Source: a virus. From it: a stretch of DNA of 31,292 bases. The stretch spans positions 1 to 31,292 of the IMG/VR virus record IMGVR_UViG_3300034198_023937; one strand, given 5' to 3'. The translations under genes were made by a program, and so were the position numbers. Below are positions 25,401-30,768 of this stretch, in pieces; position 1 is the stretch's first letter; every line of letters begins with the position of its first letter. A model generated the notes under the pieces. It searched no databases and had not been told where the DNA came from. It saw nothing but the letters and a program-made list of their open reading frames with translations.

Positions 25401-26542
25401 TTGGAGTTAATACTGGATATGTTTTGATTAACAATGAAATTATATCCTATGATAGTGTTGGTTCTGGAGTTTTAAATATATCTACTAATGGTCGAGGAAT
25501 TAATGGATCTACCACTAGAAATCATTCAATCAATGATTTAGTTTATAAGTATGAACTAAATGGTATGTCATTGGCAAGAATTAATACCACACACGAAATT
25601 TCAAACAATTCTTCACTATTAACATCCTTGAGAGATATTGATAATTATTATTTAAAGTTATTTGATGGATCAAATACCATAAACTTTAACGAAGAAAAAA
25701 CATCAGGATCTTCAAATTGTAAAGCAACTCAAAATTTCCAATACAATTCACTGATACCACAATTCAATACATTATCTCCACAAAATACATCAATAAATTC
25801 ATCGTTAAGATCAATTACTGGAACAAGTGCTGGTGGATCTGAAATTTCATTCTCCGATAATGGATATGAATCTGTGGCATTAAATAACAATAATGAATTA
25901 AATTCTCCAAGAATGATATGTTCTAAAATTAATGAAACTACTAATCTGACATTTATGCCAAGATCAAAATCTTTGATTTTAAATATTAGCATGGATACAA
26001 CAGATGAGAATGTTTCGCCAGTAATTGATGTGACAGAGTCTGGAACATTTATTTTGAGTAGAAATAGAATTAATAATCCAATATCTAATTATGTATCAGA
26101 TTCTAGGTCCAATAATTTAATTGGAGATCCACATTCTTCAGTGTATGTTTCGAATAAAATTGACTTATTGCAACCAGCAACTTCTCTAAAAGTTATAACA
26201 AATGCATATAGAAATTCTTCTAGTGATTTTAGAGTTTTGTATAGATTATTTAAATCAGATTCTAGTGAAATTGAACAATCATATCAATTATTCCCAGGAT
26301 ATAATAATCTCAAAGATCTAAATGGTGATGGTATTGGAGATATTATTATTGACCAATCTTTAAATGATGGATCTTCCGACATTTTTGTTTCATCTGATGA
26401 AAATAATAATTTTTCAGAATATCAATTTAGTGCCGATAATTTGGAAGAATTTAATGGATTTGCAATTAAAATCGTTATGAGTGGTACGAATGAAGCATAT
26501 CCACTAAGATTCAGAGATATTAGAGTAGTTGCACTGGCATAA
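19487..26542 (+). CDS. Giant DUF4815-type virion structural protein
   Basis: The product has 2351 residues, begins four bases after gp8, and occupies the place of T4 genes 9-12. The start (INLNVSPYYDDFDAEKNF, then VLFKPGTPVQARELTTLQT at about 27-45) is the hallmark I know as DUF4815, a phage structural family. Further family-like blocks are KVSSGKAYVGGFDI (about 349-362) and FDLRPRVSQF (about 1005-1014). Residues about 1540-1665 look like a jelly-roll (SGGFLTSLDLFFAEKD through LEPNKQYAISL). Two GxGY repeats lie near 1778 and 1821, and an 'E-I-I-S-Y ... RG..GST..H' module near 1980. A DxNxDGxGD calcium-type loop is at about 2277-2285, and the end (FNGFAIKIVMSGTNEAYPLRFRDIRV) is a C-terminal block I recall in cyanophages. 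It is probably a peripheral baseplate or fibre-anchoring protein. Confidence 0.8.
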   Translation: MAQKINLNVSPYYDDFDAEKNFYKVLFKPGTPVQARELTTLQTILQNQIQSFGSNIFKDGSVVVPGNITYDPDYYAVKINSFHLGLDVEFYAENLVGKKIIGQTSKISAVVQNVIKRSDSLLLTTTLYVKYLSSDSNFQSSKFIDGETLITQDTFSYGNTTITSGSTIATLIESNSTPTASAVSITPGIYFIRGFFVNVSQDTLILDQYTNTPSYRIGLEVIEDLTTSYEDSSLYDNAKGFTNYAAPGSDRLKISTKLSKKSLADFNDQNFIEILRITDGQVKKIKDTSDYSLIKDYLAKRTYEESGNYSLAPFEIDAVDSLNNLTDSNGLFLSSEKTEELNTPSEDLLCIKVSSGKAYVGGFDIEKSGATVLDVIKTREVETVASTSIPFEMGNLIVVNNVSGAPIIGINNDYTVELYNQRKIGNSSASGTKIGEARVYSFSVSDAPYENKKTNWNLYLYDVQTYTVLTLNSNLSSQDCPPTSYIKGSNSGASAYVVGSPSGNDITLSQTSGSFILGEQIIVNGDNSISRSIKSLRAYAVDDIKSLYQDSSSMGLSSDFSADTFLEKKTPSNFRVSDRIIITARSGGISTVTSPGNNFIGIKSDTIIRYQIAGLSTETYNRISSVSADGLSMICVGVGTTVAGVCISDLPTSETTTSFTLGIPSIKNTQKSSLYSNLSNTNISEVNLSNSQLTFKKQITGKSTSSSGTLSLTTSDVGVANCSFEPFNTQRYSIFYSDGTIEPLSYDKVLVENNGQNISFSGISASKSATIDVTVTKNIIKNKKKLSTRSQKIQISKTAETRNKNVSGLSTNQYYGLRVEDEEISLNVPDVYKVIAIYESLDSSSPILDKLTFSSGLNLNTNSILGEKIIGSTSGAVGQIVTRSSSTQIEFVYLNKNKFQSGETVKFDESKISSSLVFIDVGSYIDRTENYDLDKGQKDQYYDYSRIIRKNGRIPSKNLLVIYDCYIVPPNDIGDLYTANSYDSERFKFDIPLLKNQLRASDTFDLRPRVSQFTSISKSPFAFSSRNFSESGVNPPLVVAPNESSSVGYSYYVPRIDKLILDKSGDFKLIKGIATSNPKEPESSQDSMDIATIKIPAYVYNVDDISISLIENKRYTMKDIGKLDDRIKNLENLTSLSLIELDTKSLQITDADGLLKFKSGFFADNFRDNKFIDIANQDSNSTVNTSLEELTSDISIYSLKSKIYPNETVNSESEDFSANISLLDPNIKKTGDLLTLNYSEVEWGDVSQLFATKKESINLSGLTDYNGYVKLRPSSDAWVRTINTDGKVIIKSQSEWKDSFISNLISSSKSNNKIRSRNIEFTVGNLCPNTQYYSSLDSRNDIDIIPKLLQVSMITGVFQSGEIVEGYIGSEKMACFRLSNTDHKFGRYNLPDEVYSENPYSPSNILNSYSQSSSILNIDTYSLSDDSDGRFYGYTPFGMILVGKTSKAQATVSNQSLISDSVGDLIGCLFIKDPLSNPTPQTTFNVGTKTFRISQTSAFNSTSKVNYCETNFYINGSPQSYTNNFIIRRPVLSKSFKNITKDPLTQTFRTDNSGGFLTSLDLFFAEKDASEKLTIEIREVDLGGSPTNNVVQDFSRVQILPSKITISADGETPTNIKLPSPLYLEPNKQYAISLNSPSSQKYKVWIAESNKPTVTTQNYPYTLQVIYSNQYVGGNLYKPQNGTTPISSPFEDLKFRLYKAKFSSKSGTAYFTNPDLSGSGTGDDYDFNIQKLTNNPITMYPRKLIVGILTSTNLSNILTVGTKVAEGTKYGYIEKVGGNILGISTSNVGTGYSSGAYTSVPLYTITGYGSSATANITFASNGTVSVVSIANTGSGYAVGDLLGITTSSVSKGRGATISVSSINTIDTLRLTNVKGYTFTTGNSIGYYDGNTLVALSGTTVRGTSSIVNDLYSGDIIKVNQYNHGMHSSGNMVTISGVFPDTVPEKLTVAIVPSSLTISVANTATFTTFEGSVGVNTGYVLINNEIISYDSVGSGVLNISTNGRGINGSTTRNHSINDLVYKYELNGMSLARINTTHEISNNSSLLTSLRDIDNYYLKLFDGSNTINFNEEKTSGSSNCKATQNFQYNSLIPQFNTLSPQNTSINSSLRSITGTSAGGSEISFSDNGYESVALNNNNELNSPRMICSKINETTNLTFMPRSKSLILNISMDTTDENVSPVIDVTESGTFILSRNRINNPISNYVSDSRSNNLIGDPHSSVYVSNKIDLLQPATSLKVITNAYRNSSSDFRVLYRLFKSDSSEIEQSYQLFPGYNNLKDLNGDGIGDIIIDQSLNDGSSDIFVSSDENNNFSEYQFSADNLEEFNGFAIKIVMSGTNEAYPLRFRDIRVVALA

Positions 26543-26547
26543 GAATA

Positions 26548-26745
26548 ATGATACCAATTAACAATCATAAAAATTTATTTCGGGATGAAAATTCTGGTGC
26601 TATTGTAAATGGTGATAGATATGAATATTTGCAATATGTTAAAATTAAAAATGAAAAGAAAAAGCAAAAAAATGAAATAGATGATATTAAAAAGGAATTG
26701 GATGAAATTAAATCTTTATTAAAGGAGTTATTACGTGGAACCTAA
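26548..26745 (+). CDS. Small coiled-coil protein, 65 residues
   Basis: The ATG at 26548 lies five bases after the giant's stop. The 65-residue product has a short N-terminal part (MIPINNHKNLFRDENSGAIV) and then one long charged helix (KIKNEKKKQKNEIDDIKKELDEIKSLLKELL) with heptad-spaced Ile/Leu, so it should form a coiled coil. The N-terminal 'FRDENSGAIVN' pattern is one I recall from small cyanophage tail-region proteins. It overlaps the next gene by 11 bases and supplies that gene's Shine-Dalgarno. It is likely a small structural or assembly factor; this is inference. Confidence 0.78.
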   Translation: MIPINNHKNLFRDENSGAIVNGDRYEYLQYVKIKNEKKKQKNEIDDIKKELDEIKSLLKELLRGT

Positions 26746-26905
26746 AGAAATTAAATTAGATTCTATAGATAAATTATTCGAATATGAAAAACAATGTAGA
26801 ATTATTGATGATTTAAATATTGATGAATTAAAAAAATTTTCAAAACTGTATTGCAAATTATACTTAAGTCAGCAAGAGGTTATTGGTAATCTTGGCAAAA
26901 TGTAA
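26735..26905 (+). CDS. Small protein with GTG start, 56 residues
   Basis: A GTG at 26735 opens a 57-codon frame ending at TAA 26903-26905. The start is supported by AAAGGAG at 26721-26727, seven bases upstream, the strongest ribosome binding site in the tail region. The protein reads MEPKEIKLDSIDKLFEYEKQ, then LNIDELKKFSKLYCKLYLSQQEV, and ends GNLGKM. It is predicted to be all-helical, with two Cys. It overlaps the coiled-coil gene by 11 bases, so translation is probably coupled. The pair may act together. I recognise no family. Its stop is one base before the late promoter at 26907. Confidence 0.75.
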   Translation: MEPKEIKLDSIDKLFEYEKQCRIIDDLNIDELKKFSKLYCKLYLSQQEVIGNLGKM

Positions 26906-26906
26906 A

Positions 26907-26914
26907 TATAAATA
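26907..26914 (+). promoter_or_regulatory. T4-type late promoter for the neck operon
   Basis: A perfect TATAAATA lies 24 bases before the ATG at 26939 and one base after the stop of the previous small gene. It would drive the 114-residue protein, gp13, gp14, gp15 and gp16. Confidence 0.82.
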
Positions 26915-26938
26915 TACTGTAGAGTATGTTCTCTAATA

Positions 26939-27283
26939 ATGGCGTCCGTATATGTAAATAATATTGTTATTAACTCTGGAGCAACTTTTACGCAAGAATA
27001 TTTTCTTGAGAATAGTTCTACTAATTCTGCTTTAATCTTATCAAATTCGACAGTAAATTCTCAAATGAGAAAATGGGCAGGTAGTGTCGGAGTAACAACA
27101 TTTACAACTACTATAGTGAATTCATCCAATGGACAAATCAGAATTGGATTAGGATCAAGTGCAACTTCAAATTTAAAACCTGGAAGATATATTTACGATA
27201 TATTGATCACTGATAATAGTACAAATATTGTAAGTAGAGTTGTTGAGGGTATGGTGTTAGTTAGGGAAGGAGTTACTCGATAA
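26939..27283 (+). CDS. Ig-like / BppU-type small structural protein
   Basis: The 114-residue product sits where T4 has wac (fibritin), just before gp13, but has no coiled coil and is not fibritin-like. The layout is a beta sandwich: VYVNNIVINSGATFTQEYFL, then SQMRKWAG, TFTTTIVNSSNGQIRIGL, the LKPGRYIYDILITD strand pair and a VVEGMVLVREGVTR end. The pattern 'polarised mutable strand - R/K - turn - LxPGxYxYDIxI - RxVEGxVxVxxxVTR' matches short phage proteins with a BppU-N-like or Ig-like fold that attach fibres or decorate the tail. It shares a TAATG with gp13, so translation is coupled. It is probably a neck or collar attachment protein. Confidence 0.68.
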   Translation: MASVYVNNIVINSGATFTQEYFLENSSTNSALILSNSTVNSQMRKWAGSVGVTTFTTTIVNSSNGQIRIGLGSSATSNLKPGRYIYDILITDNSTNIVSRVVEGMVLVREGVTR

Positions 27284-28128
27284 TGTCTAAACCAGCAAGC
27301 AAACAGCAATTAGTAGATTACTGCCTTAGAAGACTGGGAGCTCCAGTTTTGGAAATTAATGTTGACGAAGATCAAATAGATGATCTTGTTGATGATGCAT
27401 TACAATATTTTCATGAGAGACATTTTGATGGTGTTGAAAGAATGTTTCTCAAATATCAAATTACGCAAGAAGATATTGATAGGGGAAGTGCAAGTGCAAA
27501 AAGTCCTAGAGGATCTGGGATAACTACAACAACAGGATCATCAACAATTAATGGAGTTTCTAAAACATTTAATTTTTACGAATCTTCTAATTATATACAA
27601 ATTCCAGATTCTGTGATTGGAGTTGAAAAGATTTTTAAATTTAATTCTAGTACTATTTCCTCTGGAATGTTTAGTATTAAATATCAATTATTTTTAAATG
27701 ATTTATATTATTTTAATTCCATTCAATTATTGCAATATTCTATGGTTAAATCATATCTTGAGGATATTGATTTTCTTTTAACAACAGATAAGCAAATAAG
27801 ATTCAATAAAAGGCAGAATAGATTGTATTTGGACTTTAATTGGGAGGGAAATAATCCAGGAGATTTCCTTGTCATAGATTGTTATAGAATTTTGGATCCA
27901 AATGATTTTACTAAAGTATGGAATGATAGTTTTTTAAAGAAATATCTAACTAGTCTGATTAAAAAACAATGGGGTCAAAATCTTATTAAGTTTAGGGGAG
28001 TTAAACTTCCTGGTGGAATTGAACTTAATGGAAGAGAAATTTATGAGGATGCCGAAAGAGAATTGTCAGAAATTAGAGACAGAATGACTACAGATTATGA
28101 ATTACCACCTTACGATTTTATTGGATAA
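27283..28128 (+). CDS. 13: Neck protein gp13
   Basis: The product has 281 residues; T4 gp13 has 309. The start PASKQQLVDYCLRRLGAPVL and EINVDEDQIDDLVDDALQYFHERHFDG (about residues 24-50) is the characteristic gp13 N-terminus of T4-like phages. A Ser/Gly-rich linker (about 73-90) is followed by QIPDSVIGVEKIF (about 106-118) and a conserved C-terminal helical region with TSLIKKQWGQNLIKFRGVKLPGG (about 223-245). gp13 and gp14 form the head-completion neck joining portal and tail. Both gene ends are TAATG overlaps, giving coupled translation with its neighbours. Confidence 0.9.
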   Translation: MSKPASKQQLVDYCLRRLGAPVLEINVDEDQIDDLVDDALQYFHERHFDGVERMFLKYQITQEDIDRGSASAKSPRGSGITTTTGSSTINGVSKTFNFYESSNYIQIPDSVIGVEKIFKFNSSTISSGMFSIKYQLFLNDLYYFNSIQLLQYSMVKSYLEDIDFLLTTDKQIRFNKRQNRLYLDFNWEGNNPGDFLVIDCYRILDPNDFTKVWNDSFLKKYLTSLIKKQWGQNLIKFRGVKLPGGIELNGREIYEDAERELSEIRDRMTTDYELPPYDFIG

Positions 28129-29528
28129 TGGCACTCAATCCTTTCTTTTTACAGGGATCTCCTGGAGAACAACGTCTTGTACAAGACTTAATTAATGAGC
28201 AACTTAAAATATATGGGGTTGAAGTTTCATATATTCCAAGAAAATTTGTAAGAAAAAATACAATTTTGAGAGAAGTTACTTCTTCTAAATTTGATGATAA
28301 TTTTTCAATAGAAGCATATGTAGCAAACTATGATGGATATAGTGGATCTGGAGATATTTTAACCAAATTTGGAATGAGTCTAAGGGATGAGGTTACTTTA
28401 ATTATATCTAGAGAAAGATTTGAAGATTTTATATCCCCATTTTTGGAGGGTATGGATGATGATGAAATAATTTTATCAACCCGCCCAAGAGAGGGTGACA
28501 TAGTTTATTTTCCTTTGGGTAAAAGATTATTTGAAGTTAAATTTGTAGAGCACGAGCAACCTTTTTACCAATTAGGTAAAACTTATGTTTATGAGTTGAA
28601 GTGTGAATTATTTGAATATGAGGACGAAGTTGGTGGAGACAATGATTCAAATACTACTATTGAAGAAATAGATTCAGTATTGCAAACTCAAGGTTATATA
28701 ACATCTTTAAAATTATTTGCAACTGGACAACGAGCAACTGCTTCAGCAGGAATTTCAAGTGGATATGTTAGAAAAGTTATTTTGTCCAATGATGGATATG
28801 ATTATGTTGGAATTCCAACCGTTTCATTTACTCCAGCACCTACGGGTGGTATAACAGCATCTGCAGTTGCAATAACTACGTGTAAAGGTGGAGTTTGTTC
28901 TATCAAAGAGATATTATTAGTTAATCCAGGATCTGGATATACAGCAACTCCAACTGTGACAATATATGCCAATGGAAGTGGTTCTGGGGCAGATGCTACC
29001 TGCGATTTAGTCAAAGGTTCGTATGGTGTTGGTATAGTCGGAATACAAACGTATGGTCAGGGGTACGCAACAGCGCCAGTCATAACGTTTAGTCCTCCTC
29101 CAGTAGGAACTGGGGTAACTGCACGGGGAAGGGTTGTTGTAGGGGCAGCAGGAAGCATTACACAGGTTCTTATTTTAGATGCTGGAATAGGATATACTTC
29201 ATCCCCATCTATAACTATAGATCTTCCACCTCTCATAACTGGTATTGGTACTTATACATTCAATGAGATTGTTACTGGATCCATTTCTGGTACAAAATCT
29301 AGAGTTAAATCTTGGGATAAAGATACCAATATTCTTCAAGTCGGAGTAATTGATGGTGCATTTATTCCTGGAGAAATTATAGTTGGATCCGGATCTTCGG
29401 CAACATATACCTTACAACTCACATCTCAAAGTGAATTTGCGGATAAATATGAACAAAACGACGAAATAGAAGAAGCAGCAGATCTAATTTTAGATTTCTC
29501 AGAATCAAATCCATTTGGTAACTACTAA
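28128..29528 (+). CDS. 14: Neck protein gp14 with internal beta-repeat insertion
   Basis: The product has 466 residues against 256 in T4. The first about 165 residues fit gp14: ALNPFFLQGSPGEQRLVQDLINEQL at the start, VSYIPRKFVRKNTILREV, then the FPLGKRLFEVKFVEHEQPFYQLGKTYVYELKCELFEYEDE block (about 126-167). Residues about 205-370 are four GxGY repeats near 213, 258, 299 and 347, about 44 residues apart, each like 'xxIxxxGxGYxxxPxVTI' (for example LLVNPGSGYTATPTVTIYA). Removing them leaves roughly 300 residues, close to the T4 size, so they look like an insertion before the C-terminal end (SEFADKYEQNDEIEEAADLILDFSESNPFG). The gene overlaps gp13 and gp15 by TAATG. Confidence 0.88.
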   Translation: MALNPFFLQGSPGEQRLVQDLINEQLKIYGVEVSYIPRKFVRKNTILREVTSSKFDDNFSIEAYVANYDGYSGSGDILTKFGMSLRDEVTLIISRERFEDFISPFLEGMDDDEIILSTRPREGDIVYFPLGKRLFEVKFVEHEQPFYQLGKTYVYELKCELFEYEDEVGGDNDSNTTIEEIDSVLQTQGYITSLKLFATGQRATASAGISSGYVRKVILSNDGYDYVGIPTVSFTPAPTGGITASAVAITTCKGGVCSIKEILLVNPGSGYTATPTVTIYANGSGSGADATCDLVKGSYGVGIVGIQTYGQGYATAPVITFSPPPVGTGVTARGRVVVGAAGSITQVLILDAGIGYTSSPSITIDLPPLITGIGTYTFNEIVTGSISGTKSRVKSWDKDTNILQVGVIDGAFIPGEIIVGSGSSATYTLQLTSQSEFADKYEQNDEIEEAADLILDFSESNPFGNY

Positions 29529-30325
29529 TGCTTGGAACATATTACTATCACGAAATAATCAGGAAAACTATCATTTCTTTTGGAACACTTTTCAATCAAA
29601 TATACATTAAGCATAAAGATGCTAATGATGCTGATTATAGCGAAATGAGAGTTCCCTTAGCATATGGACCAACTCAAAAGTTTTTAGCAAGACTTGAGCA
29701 GCAGGCAGATTTAAATAAACCAGTTCAAATAACATTACCAAGAATGTCATTTGAAATGATTTCAATCCAATATGATCCATCTAGAAAATCTGGTGTAACC
29801 CAAACATTTAAAGCTTTGGATGGACAAAACTTAAAAAAAGTTTTTATGCCAGTTCCATATAATATTGGATTTGAACTTAATGTACTAACAAAATTAAATG
29901 ATGATGCGCTACAAATTGTTGAACAAATTCTTCCATATTTTCAACCAGCATTTACTTTAACGGTTGATTTAGTAGATTCTATTGGAGAAAAAAGAGATAT
30001 TCCCGTTGTTTTGGAAAATGTTTCCTTTCAAGATGATTATGAAGGAGATTTTTCAACTAGAAGATCTTTAATTTATACGTTCCAATTTACGGCTAAGACA
30101 TACTTATTTGGACCAATTGCAGCATCAACCGATGGTCTCATTCGTAAAGTTCAAGTCGATACTTATACATCTACAGATGTTATATCTGCTAAGAGAGAAA
30201 TGAGATACACGGTTGAACCAGATCCTATTGATGCGACACCGGATGATGATTTTGGATTTAATGAGAATTGGGATTTCTTCCAAGATTCCAAAACATATAG
30301 TCCAACACAGCAAATTGATATTTAA
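29528..30325 (+). CDS. 15: Tail sheath stabiliser and completion protein gp15
   Basis: The product has 265 residues; T4 gp15 has 272. gp15 hexamers cap the end of the tail tube and sheath and mate with the neck. Signatures are YYYHEIIRKTIISFGTLFNQI (about 5-25), VPLAYGPTQKFLARLEQQ (about 42-59), the LPRMSFEMISIQYDPSRK block (about 70-88), QILPYFQPAFTL (about 133-144) and FQDDYEGDFSTRRSLIYTFQF (about 166-186), all as in T4-like gp15. It shares TAATG with gp14 and precedes gp16 by six bases. Nothing unusual is seen. Confidence 0.92.
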   Translation: MLGTYYYHEIIRKTIISFGTLFNQIYIKHKDANDADYSEMRVPLAYGPTQKFLARLEQQADLNKPVQITLPRMSFEMISIQYDPSRKSGVTQTFKALDGQNLKKVFMPVPYNIGFELNVLTKLNDDALQIVEQILPYFQPAFTLTVDLVDSIGEKRDIPVVLENVSFQDDYEGDFSTRRSLIYTFQFTAKTYLFGPIAASTDGLIRKVQVDTYTSTDVISAKREMRYTVEPDPIDATPDDDFGFNENWDFFQDSKTYSPTQQIDI

Positions 30326-30331
30326 TAAATT

Positions 30332-30757
30332 ATGACGAATAGTTATGGTGGATTGGATAAGGCACTTAATATAGAAAGTGATATTGTTGACGTTAAGGCA
30401 TCCTCCAAAGAAATTAATATTCTTCCAAAAGAAAGTAGTGATATTAAAAAGGATTATGAATATACTAGAGCAAATCTATATTCATTAATTGAAAAGGGGC
30501 AGGAAGCAATTAATGGAATTATGGAACTTGCTGGTGAAGGTGGTAGTCCTAGAGCATATGAAGTTGCAGGTCAATTAATTAAAAGTGTTGCTGATACAAC
30601 GGATAAATTAATTGATCTTCAAAAGAAACTTAAAGATGTTGAAGAAGATGTGCCAAAAACTACTAATAATGTCACGAATAATGCATTATTCGTTGGATCT
30701 ACATCAGAGTTGTCAAAAATACTTAAACAAGGTTTTCTAAATAACAATAAGGAATAA
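30332..30757 (+). CDS. 16: Terminase small subunit gp16
   Basis: The 141-residue product lies where T4 has gene 16 (164 residues), directly after gp15. It has an acidic N-terminal arm, a central helical hairpin (YTRANLYSLIEKGQEAINGI, then AGEGGSPRAYEVAGQLIKSVADTTDKLIDLQKKLKDVEED), and a C-terminal TNNALFVGSTSELSKILKQ. The GGSPRAYEVxGxLIK...DLQKK pattern is typical of T4-like small terminases. The protein should form ring oligomers that recognise DNA and stimulate the gp17 motor. The gp17 gene is not in the window. An unusual accessory gene follows immediately. Confidence 0.88.
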   Translation: MTNSYGGLDKALNIESDIVDVKASSKEINILPKESSDIKKDYEYTRANLYSLIEKGQEAINGIMELAGEGGSPRAYEVAGQLIKSVADTTDKLIDLQKKLKDVEEDVPKTTNNVTNNALFVGSTSELSKILKQGFLNNNKE

Positions 30758-30768
30758 TTTTTTTTATT

